NCBI GenBank assembly: GCA_934432885.1
Contig: CAKRYY010000049.1
Span: 1 to 13,302, forward strand
Direction of reading: 5' to 3'
Origin: an uncultured Lachnospiraceae bacterium
GTDB lineage: Bacteria; Bacillota; Clostridia; Lachnospirales; Lachnospiraceae
Length of the DNA: 13,302 nucleotides
Below are positions 6,873 through 13,024 of the stretch, piece after piece (position 1 is the first letter of the stretch; each line of letters starts with the position of its first letter). The position numbers were made by a program, and so were the translations under genes. The notes under the pieces were generated by a model. It saw only the letters and a list, made by a program, of their open reading frames with translations. It did not search any database and was not told where the DNA came from.

Positions 6873-7112
6873 ATGAACGCTTTATTAGAAAATCTGACAA
6901 AATTACATACGACCCCAATGGGGGTTGACCGAATCCGGAGAAATTTATCTCTTTCAGCTACAGAGGATGTGGTAGCATGGTGCAGAGAAAAAATTCTGGA
7001 AAGGGAAGCTGTTATGGAAAGGCGCGGCAAAAACTGGTATGTTTTGAACGGAAACTGCGAAATAACAGTAAATGCACATAGTTATACGATTATCACCGCA
7101 CATAGACGCTGA
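6873..7112 (+). CDS. DUF3781 family small protein
   Basis: A 79-residue cytoplasmic protein with the pattern of the DUF3781 family: an N-terminal helix (MNALLENLTKLHTTPMG), a VDRIRRNL segment, an amphipathic middle helix, and the conserved C-terminal strand block GKNWYVLNGNCEITVNAHSYTIITAH. The function is unknown for the family. ATG 6873 is preferred because GGAG lies at 6861-6864; an in-frame start at 6831 would place extra residues inside pyrF. It starts 16 nt after pyrF with no terminator between them, so co-transcription is likely, and the strong terminator at 7128 closes the unit. No signal peptide, Cys cluster or membrane segment is visible. Confidence 0.82.
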   Translation: MNALLENLTKLHTTPMGVDRIRRNLSLSATEDVVAWCREKILEREAVMERRGKNWYVLNGNCEITVNAHSYTIITAHRR

Positions 7113-7127
7113 GTGCGGTGACGGGGT

Positions 7128-7171
7128 GGCGCTTGTCATTGTAATCAATGATAGGCGCCCTTCTTTTTTTT
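7128..7171 (+). terminator. Strong rho-independent terminator after pyrF-DUF3781
   Basis: A 14-bp stem (7128-7141 with 7146-7159, two G-T wobbles) closes a TAAT loop and is followed by CTTC and eight T. A second 8-bp hairpin, TCACCGCA (7093-7100) with TGCGGTGA (7114-7121), lies just ahead and overlaps the end of the DUF3781 gene, giving a tandem arrangement. Confidence 0.88.
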
Positions 7172-7264
7172 CAGACAGCTTTACTGTCGCCTTTTGCTTT
7201 CCTGCTATGGTTTTAGCTCCTTGCCAGAGGTTAGCGTGTGGCTGGCTTGACATTCAGACAGTTA

Positions 7265-7293
7265 TTGACAAATAATTTTCTTCAAGATATAAT
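7265..7293 (+). promoter_or_regulatory. Consensus sigma-A promoter for the DUF3795 gene
   Basis: A perfect TTGACA (7265-7270), a spacer of exactly 17 nt and a perfect TATAAT (7288-7293). The transcript start is expected near 7300, leaving about 70 nt before the ATG at 7371. Both hexamers match the housekeeping consensus, so without repression the promoter should be strong. Confidence 0.85.
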
Positions 7294-7301
7294 ATATGAT
7301 A

Positions 7302-7324
7302 TATATTAAATGATTTATATTAAA
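7302..7324 (+). promoter_or_regulatory. Possible operator: AT-rich repeats at the transcript start
   Basis: Just downstream of the -10 box, TATATTAAA occurs twice (7302-7310 and 7316-7324, 14-nt period), and TAAAT-G-ATTTA (7307-7317) is a perfect short palindrome between them. Their place over the start of a consensus promoter is where a repressor would bind. In such AT-rich DNA chance repeats are common, so this is weak. Confidence 0.3.
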
Positions 7325-7370
7325 ATACTTTCAATGAGAAGCAAACGTGAGGATGCGAGGAGGAATACAA

Positions 7371-7718
7371 ATGAATGAACTAATAGCCTGCTGCGGACTG
7401 GACTGTGAAAAATGCGACGCCAGAATCGCAACAATTACAAATGATAATGCTCTGCGCGAGAAAACCGCTGCTCTGTGGACAAAGCTCAACGGCGTATCGA
7501 TTACACCGGAAATGATCAACTGCACCGGCTGCCGGATAGAAGGCGTAAAGACACCCTTCTGCGACAAACTCTGCCCGATACATAACTGTGTTAGGGAAAA
7601 GAAGCTGGATACCTGTGCCGACTGCTCACAGATGAACGGATGCCCGATACTGGGACGCATCGCTGAAAACAATCCGTCAGTGCTGGAAAACCTGAAGAAG
7701 CTCCTTGAACAGAAGTAG
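7371..7718 (+). CDS. DUF3795 family cysteine-rich protein
   Basis: A 115-residue protein with the DUF3795 layout: CCGLDCEKC near the N-terminus (from about residue 7), a CTGC pair, then CDKLCPIHNC and CADC. At least 12 Cys in Cx2C-like spacing suggest binding of zinc or an iron-sulfur cluster; the family's function is not established. GAGGAGG at 7357-7363 precedes the ATG with 7 nt spacing, and the gene has its own consensus promoter and downstream terminator, making it a single-gene unit. There is no signal peptide, so it is cytoplasmic. Such proteins often occur as isolated genes in anaerobic Firmicutes. Confidence 0.86.
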   Translation: MNELIACCGLDCEKCDARIATITNDNALREKTAALWTKLNGVSITPEMINCTGCRIEGVKTPFCDKLCPIHNCVREKKLDTCADCSQMNGCPILGRIAENNPSVLENLKKLLEQK

Positions 7719-7742
7719 ACCGGAATGATTTGAGAAAAGCTG

Positions 7743-7790
7743 AAACCGCCGTCAGCCCCTTATTTACAGGGACTGAAGACGGTTTTATTT
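7743..7790 (+). terminator. Terminator for the DUF3795 gene
   Basis: AAACCG..GTCAG.CCCT (7743-7760) pairs imperfectly (three mismatches) with AGGGACTGAAGACGGTTT (7768-7785), followed by TTATTT. It lies 24 nt after the stop codon of the DUF3795 gene. Confidence 0.65.
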
Positions 7791-7827
7791 TGTAATAGGA
7801 AATTCTTCTGAATTTCCTATTACAAAA
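7788..7827. repeat. Perfect 18-bp AT-rich inverted repeat
   Basis: The arm at 7788-7805 is exactly complementary to 7810-7827 around a TTCT loop; the core is GTAATAGGAAATTC / GAATTTCCTATTAC. The T-run is on the 5' arm and the A-run on the 3' arm, so on neither strand does a free T-run follow the stem and it is not a standard terminator. A cruciform, a protein-binding palindrome or a member of a dispersed palindromic repeat family are the alternatives. Confidence 0.7.
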
Positions 7828-7886
7828 AAATAAGATGCGCATAACGCGCAAGTAGAATATGTCACTGCGTGACTGCGCGTTACGCG
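7824..7886 (-). terminator. Candidate hcp terminator: nested hairpin
   Basis: The arm at 7838-7850 (CGCATAACGCGCA) pairs with 7874-7886 (TGCGCGTTACGCG) with one mismatch, and inside it GTCAC (7861-7865) pairs with GTGAC (7869-7873). On the minus strand the outer stem is followed after about 7 nt by seven T (7824-7830 read in reverse), which suits the end of hcp 41 nt upstream. The T-run is slightly distant, so confidence is moderate. Confidence 0.45.
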
Positions 7887-7908
7887 AGAATCTCGCAAGC
7901 GAGATTCT
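7887..7908. other. Short perfect hairpin next to the hcp stop
   Basis: AGAATCTCG (7887-7895) pairs with CGAGATTCT (7900-7908) around CAAG. On the + strand a T-rich tract (TTGTTCTTATTATT) follows, so it could act as a second, backup terminator for + strand transcripts. It directly abuts the nested hairpin, giving four consecutive palindromes in 166 bp. Confidence 0.5.
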
Positions 7909-7926
7909 TTGTTCTTATTATTATTC

Positions 7927-9567
7927 TTAGGCTTCACCAAAGAACAGACGCATATCTTCCTCTACCGTGTTGATGCCTGCAAGCTGGAAATTATCGACAA
8001 GCACCTTTGTCACATTGGGGCTTAAGAAGGCTGGCAGGGTAGGACCGAGGTGGATATTCCGGATACCGAGATGCAGCAGAGCCAGCAAGACAATAACCGC
8101 TTTCTGCTCATACCATGCGATATTATAGACAATCGGCAGGTCATTGATGTCATCCAGTCCAAAGACCTCCTTCAGCTTTAAGGCAATGACGGCAAGCGAA
8201 TAGGAATCGTTACACTGTCCTGCGTCAAGTACGCGGGGGATTCCATTGATGTCGCCGAGCCCAAGCTTATTATACTTATATTTTGCACAGCCTGCGGTCA
8301 GGATAACGGTATCCTTTGGCAGCGCTTTTGCAAATTCTGTATAATAATTGCGGCTGCCCGCACGTCCGTCGCAGCCTGCCATGACAACAAATTTTTTGAT
8401 GTCGCCGGATTTGACTGCCGCGACAATCTGGTCGGACAGGGCAAGAACCTGGGCATGGGCAAAGCCGCCAATCAATTCTCCCTGTTCTAATGCGGCAGGC
8501 GCATCACAGCGTTTTGCGTGTGCAATGAGTTCGGAAAAGTCCTTCATTTCGCCGGCTTCACCGGGAATGTGACGGCAGCCGGGGAAGCCTGCGGCACCAG
8601 TTGTATACAAACGCTCACGGTAGCTTGCTTTGGGTGGCACAATACAGTTGGTCGTCATCAGAATCGGACCGTGAAAGGCTTCAAATTCCTCCTGCTGCTT
8701 CCACCATGCGTTTCCGTAATTGCCATAAAAATGGGAATATTTTTTAAATGCCGGATAATAGTGTGCAGGAAGCATTTCTGAGTGGGTATAAATATCGATG
8801 CCTGCATCCTTAGTCTGCTCCAGCAGCATTTCAAGGTCTCGCAGGTCGTGTCCGGAAACCAGAATACCGGGACGGCTGCCGACGCCAAGCCGAACCTTTG
8901 TAATCTCTGGATTTCCATAAGCGGAGGTGTTTGCCGCATCCAAAAGCTCCATTCCCCTGACACCATATTTTCCGGTCTCAAGCGTCAGGTCAATAAGCTC
9001 CTGAACCGATAAGGTATCGTCCAGCGTGGCAGCCAGTGCACGCTGCAAAAATGCGTCAACCTCCTCATCTTCCTTTAAAAGCGCATTCGCATGCTTGCTG
9101 TAGGCGGAAAGTCCCTTCAGCCCATAGGTAATAAGCTCACGCAGACTGCGGATGTCCTCGTTTTCTGTAGCAAGGATGCCAACCTGTGCAGCCTTATCTG
9201 CAAAATCAGCATCCATGCCGTCATAGTATGCGGCGTCTGGCAGCGATGCGGCATTTCCAAGCTGGGCCCGCAGAGACTGCATTTGGGTAATCGTAGTGCG
9301 GATATTTTCTTTTATGCTTTCTTCGTCAAAATTTGCATTCGTAATGGTAGAAAATAAATTTTTTGTGATGAGCTGGTTGACAGAAGCATCTATTTTCTTC
9401 CCCTCCATGCGGAGCTGTGTGGTAATTGCGGACAGTCCCTTCGTAACATAGACAAGCAGATCCTGCATCCGGGCAACGGCGGGCGTTTTTCCACAGACGC
9501 CCATCTGTGTACAGCCGCTGCATCCGGCAGTTTCCTGACATTGATAACAAAACATTTTCGGTTCCAT
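7927..9567 (-). CDS. hcp: Hybrid cluster protein (hydroxylamine reductase / NO reductase-type)
   Basis: Hcp is a cytoplasmic iron-sulfur enzyme historically assigned hydroxylamine reduction and more recently tied to nitric oxide reduction and protein S-nitrosylation. All expected ligands are present in the 546-residue product: Cys7, Cys10, Cys19 and Cys25 for the N-terminal cluster in the anaerobe-type Cx2C-x8-C-x5-C spacing (plus an extra Cys16), and His240, Glu264, Cys308, Cys399, Cys427, Cys452, Glu487 and Lys489 for the hybrid 4Fe-2S-2O cluster. Their spacing matches the Desulfovibrio protein closely. An AAGGAGGT ribosome site (complement of 9574-9581) lies 6-7 nt before the ATG. The gene stands alone; no hcr reductase is adjacent. 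It is divergent from the rhodanese-TtcA-like gene and convergent with the DUF3795 gene. Identification is very secure. Confidence 0.97.
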   Translation of the reverse strand: MEPKMFCYQCQETAGCSGCTQMGVCGKTPAVARMQDLLVYVTKGLSAITTQLRMEGKKIDASVNQLITKNLFSTITNANFDEESIKENIRTTITQMQSLRAQLGNAASLPDAAYYDGMDADFADKAAQVGILATENEDIRSLRELITYGLKGLSAYSKHANALLKEDEEVDAFLQRALAATLDDTLSVQELIDLTLETGKYGVRGMELLDAANTSAYGNPEITKVRLGVGSRPGILVSGHDLRDLEMLLEQTKDAGIDIYTHSEMLPAHYYPAFKKYSHFYGNYGNAWWKQQEEFEAFHGPILMTTNCIVPPKASYRERLYTTGAAGFPGCRHIPGEAGEMKDFSELIAHAKRCDAPAALEQGELIGGFAHAQVLALSDQIVAAVKSGDIKKFVVMAGCDGRAGSRNYYTEFAKALPKDTVILTAGCAKYKYNKLGLGDINGIPRVLDAGQCNDSYSLAVIALKLKEVFGLDDINDLPIVYNIAWYEQKAVIVLLALLHLGIRNIHLGPTLPAFLSPNVTKVLVDNFQLAGINTVEEDMRLFFGEA

Positions 9568-9611
9568 AAAGAATACCTCCTTGTGAAGTGTGCTTTGTGT
9601 TTGCAGGTGTT

Positions 9612-9653
9612 AGTATAAAAGAAGTGACGAAAGAATTCTGTTGTTACAGCAAC
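9612..9653 (-). promoter_or_regulatory. Candidate hcp promoter with CRP/FNR-like operator
   Basis: On the minus strand TATACT (complement of 9612-9617) can serve as the -10; no good -35 hexamer is present at 16-18 nt. Instead an imperfect palindrome, GTTGTTACAGCAAC (9640-9653, arms GTTG/CAAC), is centred at 9646.5. With a start near 9605 this centre falls at -41.5, the classical class II position for CRP/FNR-family activators. Such regulators (HcpR) are known to control hcp in many anaerobes. The match to any specific HcpR consensus was not tested. Confidence 0.42.
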
Positions 9654-9714
9654 GAAGTTAAATGGAAATATCTGGAAATTTTAAAAATATTTTATGGAAA
9701 ATTAGTATTGGTAT

Positions 9715-9743
9715 TTGCAGATAGACCTGTGTGTTGTTATAAT
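9715..9743 (+). promoter_or_regulatory. Promoter for the rhodanese-TtcA-like gene
   Basis: TTGCAG (9715-9720), a 17-nt spacer and perfect TATAAT (9738-9743). The start would be near 9750, giving a leader of about 70 nt. That leader contains CTATGT...ACATAG (about 9773-9790), a weak inverted repeat. The site lies about 100 bp from the candidate hcp promoter, facing the other way. Confidence 0.7.
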
Positions 9744-9821
9744 ATTTTTCGGTGCAACAGGCGCATAGGCGGCTATGTACGCAGAACATAGGCTTTACTG
9801 GCTGATAGCAGGGAGAACTAT

Positions 9822-10985
9822 ATGATAGAAACCATTACGATAGAAGAATTAGAGAAAAAAGGTACAGAGGGTATTGTTGTAGATATACGCCCTGTAGCAG
9901 AATTTGCAAGAGGCAGCTTTCCGGGAGCGGTCAATATACCGAGAGAGCAGATTGAAGAGGATAGCTCTATTCTGCCCAAGGCGGATAAGCTCTATCTGCT
10001 CTGCCATACGGGAAATAAGAGCGGAGAGCTTGCAGAGTTATTGCAGGAAAGGGGCATTTCTGCAATCAATGTAGAGGGTGGTTTTCGCTCTTATCTGAGA
10101 TTAAAGCTGCAACGGGAGCTTGCAGGCGGAGATGAAGCGGCGGCAGAGCGGACAAAGCAGATTGAAAGAAGCATTATCAAAAAATACCGGAAGGAAATCT
10201 GGTGCCGCTTTACCAAGGCGGTACGTGAATATGAACTGATTCAGGACGGCGATAAGATTGCAGTCTGCATTTCAGGCGGAAAAGATTCCATGCTGATGGC
10301 AAAGCTGTTTCAGGAGCTGCAGCGGCATGGAAAAAATAATTTTGAACTGGTGTTTCTGGTTATGAATCCAGGCTATAATGCGGAAAACTGGCAGATTATT
10401 CAGAACAATGCAAAGCTTCTGGGCATACCGCTTACTGTATTTGAAACAGATATTTTTGATATTGTGGCAGATGTGGAGGACAGCCCCTGCTATCTGTGCG
10501 CGCGTATGCGCCGGGGATATCTCTACCACAATGCAAAGGAGCTGGGCTGCAATAAGATTGCGCTGGGGCATCATTATGATGATGTCATTGAGACCATTTT
10601 AATGGGAATGTTATATGGCGGTCAGATTGAAACCATGATGCCAAAGCTGCACAGCCTTAATTTTGAAGGAATGGAATTGATTCGCCCGATGTATCTGATT
10701 AAGGAGCAGGCGATTAAAGCATGGCGCGATTATAATGAACTGCATTTCATTCAGTGTGCCTGCCGTTTTACAGAGAATTGTACAAGCTGTGGAGGCGGAA
10801 AGGGCTCCAAACGGGATGAAATGAAAACGCTGATTGCGCAGCTCCGCACAGTGAGTGATGTGATTGAACAGAATATTTTTAACAGTGTAAGAAATGTAAA
10901 TCTGAATAAGGTAATTGGATATAAAAAGGATGGGCAGCTGCATCATTTTCTGGAAACGTACGCAGAGAAGCAAAAAATAAAGTGA
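9822..10985 (+). CDS. Rhodanese - TtcA-like PP-loop ATPase fusion (probable tRNA thiolation enzyme)
   Basis: The 387-residue product joins two domains. Residues about 1-95 are a rhodanese domain: DIRPVAEFARGSFPGAVNIP and the active-site loop C61-HTGNKSG, whose Cys would carry a persulfide. Residues about 125-370 are an N-type PP-loop ATPase with SGGKDS (151-156), a CYLC pair (Cys223, Cys226), GHHYDD (249-254) followed by VIETILMGMLYGG, and a Cys group at 312, 314, 320 and 323. These are hallmarks of TtcA, which makes 2-thiocytidine in tRNA using a 4Fe-4S cluster held by three Cys. The fusion implies sulfur is passed in cis from Cys61. GGGAGA (9811-9816) precedes the ATG. Cytoplasmic, single-gene unit, divergent from hcp. 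The exact tRNA position modified is unproven. Confidence 0.85.
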   Translation: MIETITIEELEKKGTEGIVVDIRPVAEFARGSFPGAVNIPREQIEEDSSILPKADKLYLLCHTGNKSGELAELLQERGISAINVEGGFRSYLRLKLQRELAGGDEAAAERTKQIERSIIKKYRKEIWCRFTKAVREYELIQDGDKIAVCISGGKDSMLMAKLFQELQRHGKNNFELVFLVMNPGYNAENWQIIQNNAKLLGIPLTVFETDIFDIVADVEDSPCYLCARMRRGYLYHNAKELGCNKIALGHHYDDVIETILMGMLYGGQIETMMPKLHSLNFEGMELIRPMYLIKEQAIKAWRDYNELHFIQCACRFTENCTSCGGGKGSKRDEMKTLIAQLRTVSDVIEQNIFNSVRNVNLNKVIGYKKDGQLHHFLETYAEKQKIK

Positions 10986-11030
10986 AAAACATGAAAACAT
11001 GAAATTTAATAAAATATAGAGGAATAAATC

Positions 11031-11059
11031 TTGCCTGTAAATTAAAATTGTGTTAAAAT
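11031..11059 (+). promoter_or_regulatory. Promoter for the GGDEF/EAL gene
   Basis: TTGCCT (11031-11036), a 17-nt spacer and TAAAAT (11054-11059) with TG at 11051-11052 (extended -10). The start would be near 11066, about 80 nt before the ATG. No c-di-GMP riboswitch signature was seen in this leader. No clear terminator separates it from the upstream gene. Confidence 0.5.
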
Positions 11060-11146
11060 TTTATTTATAGATTGGATATTGTAGACAAAACAATGCAGCT
11101 GGTGGGAAAGTTATTCAAATTAGAAACATGAGTGAGAGGTAGCGGT

Positions 11147-12832
11147 ATGAAGGGAAAAGATTTATTGATGGCACAGTTTAAAGATATGATTAACCTGTTG
11201 TCTCCCTGCATGGATGATTGCTTATATCTGGTTGATTTTAAAAATGACTATTATTACATTTCTCCCGGTGCATTAGAAAGATTTTTATTAGACAGAAATG
11301 AATTTTATAATGTAATAGAGGGACATAAAAAAGTAGTTTATCCAGACGATTTTCAGACACTTTGTGCAGATTTGGAGGAACTGAAAGAGGGGAAAAAAGA
11401 TTTCCATAATTTACAGTATCGCTGGATTGACCATGAGAAAAATCCAATCTGGATTAACTGCAGGGGCAGATTGCTTAGGGATAAAGATGGGAAGCCAGAA
11501 TATTTGATTGGCTGTATCAATGAGCTGGCAAGAGATGGAGTGGCGGATAATGTAAGCGGTTTGCTTGGTGATTTTAGTCTACGTCAGGAAATGGAGGCAA
11601 ACGGCGGTCTGCGTAAAGGCTTTTTGCTTATGATTGGACTTGATGAGTTTAAGGCAATCAATGAGAGCAAGGGTATAGATTATGGAAATATGATATTGCG
11701 TAAGACGGCAGAGTGCATCCAGAAGGTTATAAAGCCAGGTCAAAAGCTATATCGGGCAGTTGCAGATGAATTTATTGTAACGGATTTTTGTGGCAGGAGT
11801 GTGTCTGAGGCGATTGACCTTTATGAGCGCATTCGGGAAAACGTTCAGGATTTTATCAAATCCAATAAATATGAAGTGGTATATACTATTTCAGCAGGCA
11901 TTGTCAGACTTTCAGGAAAAGAAGAACAAAATTATATAAATCTGATGAAGCTTTTGGAATTTGCAACAAGTAAAGCAAAGGAATCTGGTAAAAATACCTA
12001 TTATATATTTGAGGCAGAAGATTATTCAGCTTTTTTGAAAAAAAGAAAACTGATTCGTATTCTGCGTCATTCCGTTAACGATAATTTTAATGGTTTTGAG
12101 GTATTTTATCAGCCAATTGTAGATATTAAGGAAAAAAAGCTTTCCAGTGCGGAATCTTTATTGCGATTTTATACCGAAGAGTTTGGAATGATATCTCCGG
12201 TGGAATTTATACCGTTGTTAGAAGAAAGCGGATTGATTATACCGGTTGGAAGATGGGTATTGGAACAGGCGGTGTCGGCGTGCAAAAAGATTCAGGAGAA
12301 GATGCCAGAGTTTAGGGTTTCTGTAAACCTTTCCTACATTCAGGTATTAAAGAGTAATGTGCTTGGCGAAATTTTGACGACTGTTATGAAGTACGGTGTT
12401 AAGCCGGGCAGTCTGATGATTGAGCTGACTGAGAGTGGATTTCTGGAAGCAAATGAGAAATTTTTAAGCTTCTGCGCAGGCCTGAAGCAGTATGGTATTC
12501 CACTTGCGCTGGATGATTTTGGAACAGGCTATTCCAATTTCAGATATTTATCCAACCTGTGTCCGCATACGCTTAAGATTGACCGGTCCTTTACACTTAA
12601 GGCATTACAGAATGATTATGAGTATAATCTTTTGCAGCACATGGCTGACTTGACCAGAAGCATCCATACAAAATTCTGTATAGAAGGAATTGAAACCAAT
12701 CAGGAATTACATAAAATCTGCGGTATCAAGCCAGATTATATACAGGGATATTATTTCGGAAAGCCCTGTACCTATCATGAATTTGTAAATCAGTATATAG
12801 ACAGACCGATAGTGAGTGAACAGACAGGCTGA
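11147..12832 (+). CDS. PAS-like / degenerate GGDEF / EAL protein, probable c-di-GMP phosphodiesterase
   Basis: A 561-residue cytoplasmic signalling protein without membrane segments. Residues about 20-130 look PAS-like (YPDDF and the YRWIDHEKNPIWINCRGR block). Residues about 140-290 are a GGDEF fold whose signature reads VADEF (205-209), so cyclase activity should be lost, though Asp207 and Glu208 might still allow GTP binding. Residues about 305-550 are an EAL domain. The usual EAL reads ESL (336-338), but the metal and catalytic residues appear intact: Glu336, Asn394, Glu426, Asp456-Asp457 in DDFGTGYSN, Lys477, Glu513 and Gln533. This predicts c-di-GMP hydrolysis, tuned by the PAS-like and degenerate GGDEF domains. 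ATG 11147 is preferred because GAGAGGT (11134-11140) lies 6 nt upstream; a GTG at 11132 lacks one. Its low GC contrasts with its neighbours. Confidence 0.9.
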   Translation: MKGKDLLMAQFKDMINLLSPCMDDCLYLVDFKNDYYYISPGALERFLLDRNEFYNVIEGHKKVVYPDDFQTLCADLEELKEGKKDFHNLQYRWIDHEKNPIWINCRGRLLRDKDGKPEYLIGCINELARDGVADNVSGLLGDFSLRQEMEANGGLRKGFLLMIGLDEFKAINESKGIDYGNMILRKTAECIQKVIKPGQKLYRAVADEFIVTDFCGRSVSEAIDLYERIRENVQDFIKSNKYEVVYTISAGIVRLSGKEEQNYINLMKLLEFATSKAKESGKNTYYIFEAEDYSAFLKKRKLIRILRHSVNDNFNGFEVFYQPIVDIKEKKLSSAESLLRFYTEEFGMISPVEFIPLLEESGLIIPVGRWVLEQAVSACKKIQEKMPEFRVSVNLSYIQVLKSNVLGEILTTVMKYGVKPGSLMIELTESGFLEANEKFLSFCAGLKQYGIPLALDDFGTGYSNFRYLSNLCPHTLKIDRSFTLKALQNDYEYNLLQHMADLTRSIHTKFCIEGIETNQELHKICGIKPDYIQGYYFGKPCTYHEFVNQYIDRPIVSEQTG

Positions 12833-12839
12833 GAAAATC

Positions 12840-12887
12840 CCCATTCCGTTGTACAAGGGCTGACCCGGACGGAATGGGAAATTTTTT
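12840..12887 (+). terminator. Terminator of the GGDEF/EAL gene
   Basis: CCCATTCCGT (12840-12849) pairs perfectly with ACGGAATGGG (12869-12878) around a 19-nt loop, followed by AAA and six T (12882-12887). It lies 7 nt after the stop codon. Confidence 0.85.
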
Positions 12888-12950
12888 GTATGGAATAATC
12901 TTAAGAAAAATGAAATTTTTCAAAATAATACGCCTGAAATGAAAATATGA

Positions 12951-12959
12951 TGCTATAAT
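12951..12959 (+). promoter_or_regulatory. Extended -10 promoter element before the hairpin and repeat array
   Basis: TGCTATAAT at 12951-12959 is a perfect extended -10 box. No good -35 lies 16-18 nt upstream (the region reads ACGCCTG), which extended -10 promoters can tolerate. No protein gene follows; the predicted start near 12966 lies at the base of the long hairpin. Confidence 0.45.
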
Positions 12960-12961
12960 GT

Positions 12962-13021
12962 AATGAGCGCAAAAGAAAAACAAGCAGCCGCGCAGCGGAT
13001 ATTTGTTTTTCTGCGCTCATT
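12962..13021 (+). other. Long imperfect hairpin, possible structured RNA or DNA element
   Basis: AATGAGCGCA (12962-12971) pairs with TGCGCTCATT (13012-13021). After a small A bulge, GAAAAACAA pairs with TTGTTTTTC, and the tip holds CCGC/GCGG around GCA, making a rod of about 60 nt. It begins at the predicted start of the extended -10 promoter and ends 3 nt before the first 75-bp repeat. No T-run follows, so it is not a terminator. Assignment as a non-coding RNA is inference. Confidence 0.4.
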
Positions 13022-13024
13022 AAC

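Noticed and set aside
6260..7030. 256-codon minus-strand open frame opposite pyrF and the DUF3781 gene
   Set aside because: It overlaps two well-supported + strand genes, and shows no ribosome site or family resemblance.
7788..7827. Bidirectional terminator at the perfect palindrome
   Set aside because: The T and A runs are within the paired arms, and no free T-run follows the stem on either strand.
11060..11146. c-di-GMP riboswitch ahead of the EAL gene
   Set aside because: The leader is AT-rich and lacks the conserved GEMM-type helices and tetraloop/receptor sequences.
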